Below, in pieces: positions 32,587-42,959 of a DNA stretch of 64,000 bases; positions within the stretch are counted from its first letter, which is position 1; every line of letters begins with the position of its first letter. A program made the translations under genes and the position numbers. A model generated the notes under the pieces. It saw only the letters and a program-made list of their open reading frames with translations, was not told the origin of the DNA and searched no databases. The DNA comes from Cylicocyclus nassatus (taxonomy: Eukaryota > Nematoda > Chromadorea > Rhabditida > Strongylidae): the NCBI GenBank assembly GCA_958299035.1, contig CATQJL010000316.1, forward strand, positions 32,305,441 to 32,369,440, given 5' to 3'.

Positions 32587-35500
32587 TCTGCTAAGGGAGT
32601 ATATCTAATGAGAATAAGCGATCTTGATTAAAGATGCGACTACCTCACGTATCCGCTTTTGTTCCCATCAGGAAGAAGTGGGTGGGATCCAAGTCCCACG
32701 GATCGCAGAGGAGTGCGGATCAAATGAAGTATTACTCCTACCTCTTCTCAATACGTGATATTTTCAATCCAATTTGTCGCGCAAGAAAATTGTTTCAACA
32801 ATTCGCAGTCGATGCTTACGTTAAGATTGAACAAAATCGACTAAACTATCACAGAACACATCAAGTGATCGAGCCGACTCATATAGAGGACGAGGAAGGA
32901 ACAAGTACATATGCTTGTACTTCTCTTGTACTTCTCTTGTACTTCTCTTGTACAAGGAAGTACAAGAGAAGTACAAGCATATGTATACGTTATCGAGTTT
33001 CAGAAGAGAGGCCTCCCTCGCTGCCATATGCTCATCATTATAAAAAACGGATGGAAAGCAGGAACGGTGGATGACGTTGATAGTGCGGTATGTGCAGAAA
33101 TACCTTGCCAAGAGGAAGAGCCGCAAACATTTGCTGCGGTCACCAGTTTTATGATTCACAAAAAGTGCAGCCTCGAGGATCCTCACTCACCCTGCATGCG
33201 TGACGGAACATGCTCAAAGCATTTTCCTAAGCAGCTATGTTAAAGAACCTTTATGGAATAAGATGGTTACCTGAAATAAGAAGAAGGAACCGCACAAATG
33301 TCGTAATCAATGGTGTTTCCTAAAGATGAATGGGTCGTCCCAACAAATTGTATCTGATCACAAGATTTCAATGTCACATAAATCTCGAGATATGTGGAAC
33401 AGTATCCGCAGTGATTTCTCTATAAACACATATACAAGTGACCTGACCGAGCTCGCATCACGATCGGAAGTGGTGCTGATGGATCCGCTATCGATGAAAT
33501 CAAACAGCATCTGGACACACCTACGTTTGTCCTCCCCATGCCCTTTATCGAGTATTTGGATATCCTATGCAAGACAAATCGCACACAGTATTCAGGTTAG
33601 CAGTACTTCTACCCGAATATCAGACTGTGCGTTTTGTGGCGGGGGGAGAACAGCAAGGTGTCGATCGCGCTCAAGATAGTTTTACAACATTAACGGCTTT
33701 CTTCGTGTTGAACCTACAAAGTGCAAGAACATTTGACGGAGGCGAAGCTTCGGGCTTGGAAGTCGATTCACGTGCCTACTATTACCACGAGATCCCCGAA
33801 CACTTACGTTTTCCTCTTGCCATGGTTGGAAACCAAGAAGACGAGGCGGCAAAGAAATTGGCAGGATATATACGGTATCACCACGAGATCGGGAGCGTTA
33901 TTGTCTCCGCATACATCTGCCAAACACAAAAGGCAAGACCTCGTTTCAGGATCTCCGTACCGTTGATGGACAAATTTATGCAACAATCTTAAATGCCGCC
34001 AAAGCTTCAGGCTATTTCGATGATGACACCTATTATAGGCAAAGTATGGAAGAAGCAGTCCACTTCCAGGCTTCGTTTACTTTGCGAAGCTTTTTCGCAT
34101 GTCTGCTCTGCTATTGCAAAGTAGCAGATGCACAGGAGCTTTGGAGTGACTACGCAGCGGCAATGAGCGACTATTACTTGCATCAAGGATTGGGTGAAGA
34201 AGAAGCTGCTGCCATAGCGCATTTCGCGATGGCGGACAAAATGATACTCTTGAGAAGAGATCTGCAACAGTTCGTGACACCTCCTGTAGAAAAGCGTTCT
34301 GAAATTCCAGTTGAGACGACAGATTTCGAACGATATCTCAGGAGCGCGCATGTATGAGACATTGAACACCGATCAACGCGAAGCTGCTGATGACATTATC
34401 GCGTCAATGGGAAGTGACTGTAAAGGATGTTTCTTCATTGATGGTCCAGGCGGTAGCGGAAAAACTTATTTATACACCGTTCTTTACAACTAAGCTGTGG
34501 GGCAACGCCGCCGCGCGCTTTGTGTAGCGTGGACCGGCATAGCAGCTAATCTGCTTCATGGCGAAAGAATTGTGATTTCCGCGTTCAAACTCAATATGGC
34601 TGACGGCAATCGTTCGTCACTGCTCAGAAAGCAACAGAGAGAGGCCCGAGACCTTGCAAGTACTGATATCATCATGGGAACGAGATATCTATGACTCCCA
34701 AATGCTCGCTTCAAGCCTTGACACTTTGCTTCGCGATGTCATGCAAAATGACAGTCCGTTTGGAGGGAAGTTATTGATTGTAGGTGGCGACTTCCGTCAA
34801 ATTTTGCCAGTCATTGAACACGGTCGACGTGAACATGTTGTGGAAGCTTGCGTCAATAGGTCACCTCTGTGGCCGCTCTTCAAGATCCACCATCTTCAAA
34901 GAAACATGTGAGCTCGAGATGCTGGGAATGACTGACACACGTTTCTTTTGGACATAGGCAATGGGAGCAGTAACTCTGCAGATGGACGTGTTACCCTAGC
35001 AGAAAATATCATTTGCACCGGCAACATTGTCACAGAAGTTTTTTGGCGAAGTCATTGATGCACAAGAGGCCCTTCACGAACGAGCAATTCTAGCTCCGAA
35101 GAATGTGAATGTGAAGCAACTCAATGAAGACGCAATGCAGCGCTTGCGGGTAAAAAGTGGATGGGAAGAGCGCGTATACAGAAGTATAGATAATGCTATA
35201 CTTCATGCCGAAGATTCAATATCATTCCCATTTAAATATCCAAACACATTCGAGCCATCGGGAATGCCACCGCATGAGCTAAGATTAAAAAAGGGAGCTA
35301 TAATCATGCTTTTACGTAAACTTGATGTTACCAGATGCCTTTGCAGTGGGACACGCTCAAGAATCGAGAATTTGGGGCGTTTCGTATTAGAATGCCGATT
35401 TATTTGTGGGGAACGAGGAGACAAGCTAGCTGTAGTTCCGATCGATAACTACTGAGAAAGGCAACTACCATTTCGGCTAAGAAGACGTCAATTCCCCGTA

Positions 35501-35698
35501 ATGGTCGCGTTTGTTATGACGATAAACAAGTCCTAGAAGCAGTCGTTTACCAAAGTTGGTGTATACCTTCCTGAGGACGTATTCAGCCATGGGCAGCTTT
35601 ATAATGCCTTCTCACGAGTTCGAACACCGGTTGGCCTGAAAGTGAGCAGTTCAAAAAGAGCAGTTTGAAACATTGTCTATGAGGAGGTTTTGCACTAA
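32587..35698 (+). pseudogene. Helitron Rep-helicase protein, decayed
   Basis: Continues the frame broken at 26983. Rep part: LTYPLLFPSG, FSIRDIFNP, LFQQFAVDAYVKIEQNRLNY (32700-32860), GLPRCHMLII with NGWKAG (about 33015), and DPHSPCMRDGTCSKHFPK (about 33180). PIF1-like helicase: LNTDQREAADDII, Walker A GPGGSGKTYL (34444), GGDFRQILPVIEHG (34785), LAPKNVNVKQLNEDAM (35090) and the end AFSRVRTPVGLKV to NIVYEEVLH with stop at 35696. Many stops and frameshifts. The first His of the HUH nickase motif is Arg (GLPRCH), and a palindrome replaces sequence near 32900. A CTRR-type terminus downstream was not found. Confidence 0.85.
32900..32990. repeat. Palindrome with TTCTCTTGTAC tandem units
   Basis: An 11-base unit (TTCTCTTGTAC) is repeated three times, then appears inverted, flanked by GCATATG on each side. 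It would fold into a strong hairpin. It interrupts the Helitron Rep frame after THIEDEEGTS. Confidence 0.8.
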
Positions 35699-35803
35699 TC
35701 GCTTTTATTCGCATTAACTTTAATTACTACTACTCGGAGTGTTACTTGGTTCTTAGGAGAATGAGAGAAAGATCACACTTATATAGCTCCCTGACAGTGG
35801 CGT

Positions 35804-36020
35804 ACCCAGAATAGCGTTCGGGGGGGGGGGCGACAAAAATTTTTTCTGATCAAGGGGCGTGGCGTTAGCCACGCTCTCTGAAAAATTTTTTGGAATGCTT
35901 CTTAAAATTTTTCCGGGTTAGTGGCGGCAGCCACGCCCCCGAAAAAAATTTCTTACAAGGCTAATTTGAATTTTTAAAAATATTTAGAAATTTCCAAGTT
36001 CCGTTTTGTTTAAACCTGGG
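35804..36020. repeat. hAT-like repeat, copy 2
   Basis: Starts CAGTGGCGTACCCAGAATAG, the terminal repeat seen at the other end of copies 1 and 3, here in opposite orientation. It includes a G run and the GCGTGGCGTTAGCCACGC hairpin. It is directly followed by the PLE. Confidence 0.65.
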
Positions 36021-36070
36021 AATTATTGATAATCTTCCTCAGTTTTGCTGTGCCAAACAGGTTTGTTATG

Positions 36071-37720
36071 GTGGCAGCTTTATTCGTATTGGCCTAACGT
36101 TTCAACGCTTTCGTCGTCCTCAGAGGCCTAAAAACGACCCAAAGCATCATCCACAACACCAGACCACCAAATGCCTCTTCTTGCTCAAACAGTTTCGACT
36201 TTGTTCCAAACTAGCTCCGCAAAATGCTCCAGACAGAAATGAACCCACCGTTATGCCACCGCTATAGAATGAGTCCGCACCCGGAAGGACTTGACAGATA
36301 CGACCGGAAATGAGTGACAGAAGCGAACGAGTGAGCATACTTTGGAAAGTAGATAGAAGGAGTCTATCTACTATCTACAGCTCACATAATGCGACAAACG
36401 GCAGGAAGTCGGTGGTAATAGACAAGCACTCGTTTTTTTTATTTTGTTATTGATCTCTGGATTTCTGGCAGAAAACCAGAAAGCTTCCAGTGCCTCCTAG
36501 CCGAGATCTCTTTCTCGCAAGTCAAGATCTTACATTTGATTTTTAAAATCACTTTTATCATGCGCATCGTTTTTATGTCTTCCTAGTGGTATTACTAAGC
36601 TTTTGCGTCTCATACTTGCTAGATGTTCTTTTAAGCGCACGCTTAACACTCTCCCCTCTCAACAATGTACAGCGCGCCGCAATCGAGGCACTCAAGTTCA
36701 TATACAACCCCTACTTTTGCGCATGCTCCTTCTTTCCCATACGGACAGACTATGCATTGTTCGGTTGTGCATTTTCGATCGTACAGCCGATTTCGTACAA
36801 GCTGCTTTTTAATGTTGCTGTTTGGTATATTGACAAGAACAACGTCGTTCAGCAGCTGTGCGTAATGCATTGTTGGAAAGCCGAGCTAATTTTATCCGAG
36901 ATATAGGGGAGGCAGAGCGGGAGTTTACTATTGCTCTGAACGCGGGAATTGTGTATACGGCGTTGTGTACGTAGAGGTACGGAATAACCATTACTGCGTG
37001 TAATTTCCGAGGCTAGAATTCGTGCTTCGCGGTGCTCATCCTCACCCGAGCACACCATTGTTGCGGTTTTAAACATATTTCCAATCACAGCACGTTTTAC
37101 ACTTCGTGTGTGTGCAGATTTAGCATTGATGGAGATATTTTTGCAGCTGTCCTTGCGGTACCATCATATTGTTACAATGCCGTTGCTCAACTTGACTAGC
37201 GTGTTCAAATATAGCAGCCATCCTTCTCGGGGTTTCTCGCGCGTAAGCTTGATGTACCCTGATCGTTGGTTGAGGATTTCAAAACACTCGTCCATTTCGG
37301 ACTGTGTTGCGGTGATCAAACAACAGTCGTCAATATAACAACAGTACATCAGCGGCATTCGACTTATCATCGGTTCTTCTATTTTGCTCATGAAGCAAAC
37401 GGCGAGGATTGGTGCCAACCTCTGACCCATAGCTAAGCCGCGGACCTGGGAGTGTTAGCTACCAGACCATCGAAATATGTTGCAGTTTAAACACGCGCTC
37501 ACTAGGGTCATTACTCGCGCCTTGCTAAGCCCAAACGTGTTGATGGTTCCGCATATTTATCCAGCAATTCCGACAGAGCCTGCAATGCTTGATGGTTCTG
37601 GACATTCGTGTACAGTGAGGTGACATCAAATGATTCAACCACCTGTGCGGATCAAGCTTTGTGTTTCGGATGTGCTGAACAAATTCCATCGTATTCCGCC
37701 GTATACACAATTCCCGCGTT
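36071..37720 (-). pseudogene. Penelope-like element, minus copy (RT + damaged GIY-YIG)
   Basis: Minus-strand blocks: VTSLYTNVQNHQ (about 37610), LAMGQRLAPILAVCFMSK (37425), CCYIDDCCLI (37340), LPYISDKIS (36905), then the nuclease region with KKQLVRNRLYDRKCTTEQC (about 36800) and YELECLDCGALYIVERGE, where YIG is lost (YIV). Stops follow the first RT block. From 36961 down to 36071 the sequence is an inverted copy of 37698-38590, so the two copies form a long inverted repeat around the RT segment. Confidence 0.85.
36091..36129 (-). ncRNA. Hammerhead ribozyme motif, intact core (minus PLE copy)
   Basis: Minus strand: GCCT, CTGAGGA, helix II GACG/CGTT closed by a G.U wobble, GAAA, C, GTT, then AGGC. 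Helix I pairs GCCT with AGGC; helix III is only AC/GU. Relative to the copy at 38525 one base of helix II changed C to T, yet pairing is kept. Confidence 0.7.
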
Positions 37721-37788
37721 CAGAGCAATGGTAAACTCCCGCTCTGCCTCCCCTATATCTCGGATAAGATTAGCTCGGCTTTCCAACA

Positions 37789-38277
37789 ATGCATTACGCA
37801 CAGCTGCTGAACGACGTTGTTCTTGTCAATATACCAAACAGCAACATCAAAAAGCAGCTTGTACGAAATCGGCTGTACGATCGAAAATGCACAACCGAAC
37901 AATGCATAGTCTGTCCGTATGGGAAAGAAGGAGCATGCGCAAAAGTAGGGGTTGTATATGAACTTGAGTGCCTCGATTGCGTCGCGCTGTACATTGGTGA
38001 GACGGGGAGAGTGTTAAGCGTGCGCTTAAGAGAACATCTAGCAAGTATGAGACGCAAAAGCTTAGTACTACCACTAGGAAGACATAAAAACGACGCGCAT
38101 GATGGAAGTGAGTTTAAAATCAAATGTAAGATCTTGACAGGCGAGAAAGAGATCTCGGCTAGGAAGGCACTGGAAGCTTTCTGGATTTCCGCTAGAAATC
38201 CAGAGATCAGTAACAAAAACGAGTGCTTGTCTATTACCACCGACTTCCTGCCGTTTGTCGCATTATGTGAGCTCTAG
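37789..38277 (+). CDS. PLE GIY-YIG endonuclease region (162 codons, open)
   Basis: An uninterrupted frame from ATG 37789 to the stop at 38275. It carries the PLE zinc-like segment CTTEQCIVCPYGKEGAC, then GVVYELECLDC, LYIGETGRVLSVRLREH with intact YIG and the following Arg, and the conserved C-terminal ARKALEAFWISARNPEIS. The nuclease would nick target DNA for PLE insertion. As a lone C-terminal domain it is a truncated product; the N-terminal RT is not joined to it. The first Met is internal to the original polyprotein. Confidence 0.8.
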   Translation: MHYAQLLNDVVLVNIPNSNIKKQLVRNRLYDRKCTTEQCIVCPYGKEGACAKVGVVYELECLDCVALYIGETGRVLSVRLREHLASMRRKSLVLPLGRHKNDAHDGSEFKIKCKILTGEKEISARKALEAFWISARNPEISNKNECLSITTDFLPFVALCEL

Positions 38278-38524
38278 ACAGTTGATAGACTCCTTCTATC
38301 TACCTTCCAAAGTATGCTCACTCGTTCGCTTCTGTCACTCATTTCCGGTCGTATCTGTCAAGTCCTTCCGGGTGCGGACTCATTCTATAGCGGTGGCATA
38401 ACGGTGGGTTCATTTCTGTCTGGAGCATTTTGCGGAGCTAGTTTGGAACAAAGTCGAAACTGGCTGAGCAAGAAGAGGCATTTGGTGGTCTGGTGTTGTG
38501 GACGATGCTTTGGGTCGTTTTTAA

Positions 38525-38560
38525 GCCTCTGAGGACGACGAAAGCGTCGAAACGTTAGGC
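38525..38560 (+). ncRNA. Hammerhead ribozyme motif, intact core (plus PLE arm)
   Basis: GCCT, CTGAGGA (38529-38535), helix II GACG/CGTC with loop AAAG, GAAA (38549-38552), C, GTT, then AGGC. All core bases expected for a hammerhead are present; predicted cleavage is after T38556. Helix III has just two pairs (AC/GU), so a dimer is probably needed, as reported for small PLE hammerheads. AATAAA follows. Confidence 0.75.
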
Positions 38561-38599
38561 CAATACGAATAAAGTTGCCACTAACAAACCGGAAGGGCA

Positions 38600-39780
38600 A
38601 CTATTTGTTATGCAAATGAGCCTGATAAAAACGAAAATGGTTCATACTTTTTCAATGATATTAAGGACAAGTAGCGGTATCGAATTCTAACATGACCGCT
38701 ATTTTTGGCTACTTAGATGGCAGAAATGCACTGACAATGAGAATTTCTTCATCAGCAAGAACTTACTATGGCGAGTCATGAACTCGAGAACAATATTTTA
38801 TTTTATGTAGACAATGTTAAGGTTAAAGCGTTACAAATGTATGCGAATAGGTTTCAAAATGCTAAAAATTGATAACAGTTTTCGTTTACTCCAGGAATCA
38901 GAGATCGTCAGTACAGAAAATTATATTTTGCCACGCAAAGTGAGCACACGGCAGCCTATGAGCTATGCTAAATCACGAATTCTCATACAAAAGGTGCAAA
39001 GTTTGTTTTTTATAAAATCTTGGATTCGTATAAACACGTTTACAGGGGTTCCTATCAAAAACAATGTGAGCGTGAGCCCACTGTCAGCAATAGCAGGCTA
39101 GAATGTTACGAAAATCCTCGCTGTTTAACGGTGTTATTGCTGAAGACATTTTCACATGTGGTCAAGTGATAAACAAGCCGACTTATTGAAATCGCCATAC
39201 TCGGGACACGAACAGCAAATTTGCCGAAACGGCTTTCAACTTGAAATGAGAGAATAGTGGGAAAGCCCTGAATCAAATTTTTTTTACGAAAATTGTTTTC
39301 ACTATTATTCTGAAGCACTTAGTTTGCATCGCGATAATGAATGTTATAGACAGCATAATAGGCACCTGTCTAAAGCTTAACTCATGATTTTGCGATGTAC
39401 TGAGCAGATCTTTTCGTGATTTCGTGAATGAACTAAGTAGTCAACTGTAAAATTTATTTCGAAGAATTTTGTGTCAGTGAGTCACCAACAATAATAAATT
39501 ATCCAAATTTAGTGATTTTGTCCGAATCATCAACAAAGCTATCAGTCATAGAATTTATGATTTCAAAAAAGAGCTATACATGTGAAACTCAGAAGGAAAC
39601 AATTATATGTCCGCACTTTCTGCTGATCACATCCACAAATTTTTACGGTCGTCTCAATATTCTCAATATTGAGAGGTATTAGTCTAAAATTTCATAATAG
39701 GGTCTATCAGAACTTCTCAATGCACGTTTGCCGGCCTGGGAGCCAAACTCTGAGAGTCCGGCGAAACCAGACGATCAGAC
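38600..39780. other. Stretch without recognisable feature
   Basis: AT-rich. Only short frames (for example 38814-39101) without motifs, and a small palindrome TCTCAATATTCTCAATATTG near 39655. Confidence 0.6.
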
Positions 39781-40500
39781 TGGTATTTCATAACTTGTCA
39801 AAGATACGGTGAAGCATACATAAAAGAGACCGGCAGATCCTTGTGCACAAGAATCAAAGAACATCTTGACGCCTTTGAAAATCCAAAGTGTCCACACCTT
39901 TGTGTGCACTCGAAGGTTATGTAATAAGAACCAGTACTTTCAAGTCACTGTTACGATCTTATCGCATGAGTCCGAGTTAAACAGCCCGCAAAACGCAGGA
40001 GGCCTTTTGGAAAGCGTCTAAACCATTGGAAATGAACCGCAAAGATGAAGGCATTGCCATAAACAGCGAAATGTTCTCCTGTCAAACACTAGGTGGATTC
40101 TAATACGAGATCTTCTATAACCATATAAAGAGCATTGATGACACTGACTATCATACTCATTCATAGCGCAGCTGCTGCGCAGTACTGGTTGTTCGGTCTC
40201 TATATCCCGATCTGACAAGGCTGAAGTCAGGCTTTCAACATTCATTCGCTCCATCACACAGCTAAACCGAACCTGTTGCCAAACAAGGCGTAGGAGCAGG
40301 CAGTTCTCAAAGTCTCAATCTTTCAGGAAGCTTTGATGAAGGCGGACGGACCGCCGAAACGTTGGCTTATCGCGCAATAAAGTCTTGCTAGCAACCTTGG
40401 TCAACAGCTCAAGGACTGTATTACAACTTCACAATGCCAAGGTTTATCGACAATCGAGAACGAAATATCAATTTCCTTCGACTGCTTCATTTTCTAATTT
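39780..40500 (+). pseudogene. Penelope-like element remnant
   Basis: GIY-YIG remnant CQRYGEAYIKETGRSLCTRI (about 39800-39860, YIG altered to YIK), decayed 3' part, a hammerhead motif (40328-40368), AATAAA, then the N-terminal signature MPRFIDNR at 40434 of a following copy that fails after about 22 codons. Same architecture as the PLE ends at 29.3 and 31.9 kb. Confidence 0.75.
40328..40368 (+). ncRNA. Hammerhead ribozyme motif (PLE), one core change
   Basis: AAGCT pairs with GGCTT (one U.G); TTGATGA in place of CTGATGA; helix II GGCGG/CCGCC; GAAA; C; GTT. The first core C is T, which would weaken the C3-G8 pair. Helix III is again AC/GU. Confidence 0.65.
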
Positions 40501-41350
40501 GAATCTTGGCAACGCTTGGGCTACCCCGCCAATGATCGGAACTTTGCTGAGAATATCCCTAGTTTTCGTCCATCCTATTTTGAAACCTTTTGCAAAATCT
40601 CTGAAGAAATCCTTGATTCCGCATTCACCAACGTCCACAGCAGAGAGAATCTGTAAGCATCAAATTAATGTACAGTTAGTAAGTCCAAGGAGTAAAATCG
40701 CAAACTAAGTCATGTCTTGCTTGATCAACGTACCACTAATATGGTAAGTAACAAGAAGGTAAGGTTTAAAATTCTCATTCTTGTCGAACTGACGTAAAGT
40801 CTCTGGAAAAAATATTTTGAGAAATTAAGAGGTACATAGAGGTTTGATAAAACGGCGAACAAACGAAACTTCTTTGACATAACTTGACAGAGAAAGAAAT
40901 GGGGTAGGAGACTACATGTCGTCGGAAGTGGGAGGTCACGCCGGACATCTGCGACAAATACACCTTTAAATACATGCACAGGCTGTGTATCTCCACTTTC
41001 GGCGACATATAATCCTCTACCCAAGCAAATGATCTTCTGAGTGCAAGTGAAATTACGAGTTTACAATAGTCTTGTTTTCTCTACTGTAATTCCTAGGCAT
41101 TTGCAAGAGACAATGTCGCAGATTACGTCAAAAATAGAACCTCATAAAACTGTGCACAGTGTGCACAACTCTGTCATCAACTTTTTCGCTTGTTCAACTG
41201 CAAATTCATCAGCTTTTTTTCTCTGAAACAAAAAATATCGGTAATTGCCTTTTCAGAGAAAAAGGGAACAAAGCTTGCTTTGACATGTTTTACCAAAGGT
41301 TTTCGGTTGCTAATATTTTTCCTTGACTCTGCAAAACTATAGACTACTAA
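40500..41350. other. Stretch without recognisable feature
   Basis: Short frames on both strands only (for example 40725-41024, minus). No motif, splice structure or repeat partner seen. Confidence 0.5.
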
Positions 41351-41353
41351 CTA

Positions 41354-41817
41354 ACAAGGGAAGTGTCTTTAGTCGAAGTGGCCTTTCTACATGGCACCTA
41401 TAATACTTTGTAGAGCATCGAACGATGATTCCAAATCCGTCTTCCATATCTGCCAAGCGCTTCTGGAAGCCGACTTATGGGCGTTTTTTAGTCGAAAAAC
41501 TGAATGCACAACTGGAACGAAACCGCCAAGACTGCTCAAACGGTCAGGTGTTTATTACCAGAGCACTTCATGTAATGAACACCTTTTGTCTAATACCTTA
41601 ATACTCAACACTGCTCTATCTGAGCGCAGAAAATATCGTAATTACTGTTTTTACGTAGAATCTGCCTTCATTTTTTGCTCCAAAAAACACTCATAACTCG
41701 GCGCCCAGGGGCGCTTGGCACATATTAAAAACAGATTTGGAATCAGCGTTAAACGTTCTTCAAAGTGGTATAGGAATCATTTGGAAGGGCCACTTCGAGT
41801 AAAGGCGCTTCCCTTGT
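41354..41817. mobile_element. MITE with ~140-bp inverted repeats
   Basis: The ends ACAAGGGAAGTGTC and, inverted, ACAAGGGAAGCGCC continue as inverted copies for about 140 bases (TCGAAGTGGCC, GATTCCAAATC, GCCAAGCGC). The centre of about 190 bases is unpaired. TA lies next to the left end. Non-coding. Confidence 0.7.
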
Positions 41818-42289
41818 AAGTTGTTTTGGAGCCACAGCTAACCTTAGCAATTTTTGGTCAATTTTGTCTGGACATGCTAATGCACAGAAGAAAGAATTGA
41901 AAAAGAGGATGATCAGATAGTAATTAAGGTTGGGGAGTTTCCAATATTGTCATAATCTTTTCAATCGAAATTCCTCTATCAAAAAAGTTGCTTGGGAAAG
42001 TTTTGCCTTGATCCAAGGCCAGCTTGCTTATCTGCGATGCCGGACTATGGAAAAAATTATATGTGTTTGAAGGTCCAAATTTTGCAAACATTTAGCGCCA
42101 CGTCCTCAAGAAGTGGTTGTTCAAAAAACACCTCCTGTGTCCCCGGTGAATGTGAGCATCCCTTGAAATCAGTACACTAAATATCTTGCTAGTCATGAAC
42201 TCGTAAATTGGATCTTATAGCAAGCATAGCATACATTAGAGCTCCAGTGATTACATAAATTTGGATGATTTATTTATCAATTTCCAACT

Positions 42290-42560
42290 CGCTCTTCGGG
42301 CCATTATTAACGAGTGCCCGAACAGGCGAGAGCGTCAATCCCGTAATTAACCAAACTTCAGAATGTGGTCCGGTCCGGCAAGTTTGGCCATGTCGGGCAG
42401 CAGAGCGCGATCTCTAGAGGTCGGGCTTCGCTGCCCGACTGCCGTGCCCGTCATGGCTAAACTTGCCAGATCAGACCATATTCGTCAATAGGCAGGAGCC
42501 CGATCACCAGCTTGGCTTCGTGTATCGCGGGCGTCAGTGCCCGCGTTTGTATGGGCTGTT
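42290..42560. repeat. GC-rich cluster of inverted repeats
   Basis: One palindrome of about 120 bases spans 42364-42485 (GGCAAGTTTGGCCATG against CATGGCTAAACTTGCC). Smaller hairpins flank it: TTCGGGC/GCCCGAA (42297-42325) and CGCGGGC/GCCCGCG (42526-42545). Probably a fold-back element; no coding potential. 41820-42289 is featureless. Confidence 0.6.
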
Positions 42561-42614
42561 ACCTGTACAGGAATTCCGTTCCTAAGTAGGGGTCTGGTAA
42601 ATACCGCCCTTAGT

Positions 42615-42870
42615 ATCGTTGCATCCCCGGTGTACGTTGGGCGGAGCGTTTGCAGACATTTGAACGCGTTTGTGACTTATCAAAACTCTACTGCAAAGCA
42701 TAGTTCTTTTTACTCTCTAAACTGCCACGTATATATCTGTTGTCATACGTGGCGGAGTTGGTAACGAGAGATTACAAAGAAAAACTTGCAGTAGAGGGTG
42801 AATAAGTTCAGCAACGGATTCAGATGTCTGCCAATGCTTCGGCCAACGTACACCGGAGAGGGGACGATAG
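42615..42870. repeat. Fold-back centred near 42745
   Basis: The left arm CCGGTGTACGTTGG...CAGACATTTGAA recurs inverted on the right (CCAACGTACACCGG at its end). The middle is GCCACGTATATATCTG with ATACGTGGC. Arms are about 115-125 bases. Confidence 0.65.
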
Positions 42871-42959
42871 CAAGACTGATTGAAGTGTGGTGTGAAAGTG
42901 CGAAAGTGAACAAAAAACTCTTCAGTTGATTCAACATTTAGGGGCACACATGACATCTT

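Larger units (their letters stand above)
37698..38590 (+). mobile_element. Penelope-like element, plus-strand arm (3' part)
   Basis: Starts GCCGTATACACAATTCCCGC and runs through the nuclease region and ribozyme to the 3' end. It is a high-identity inverted copy of 36071-36961. It has no reverse transcriptase of its own. Confidence 0.85.
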
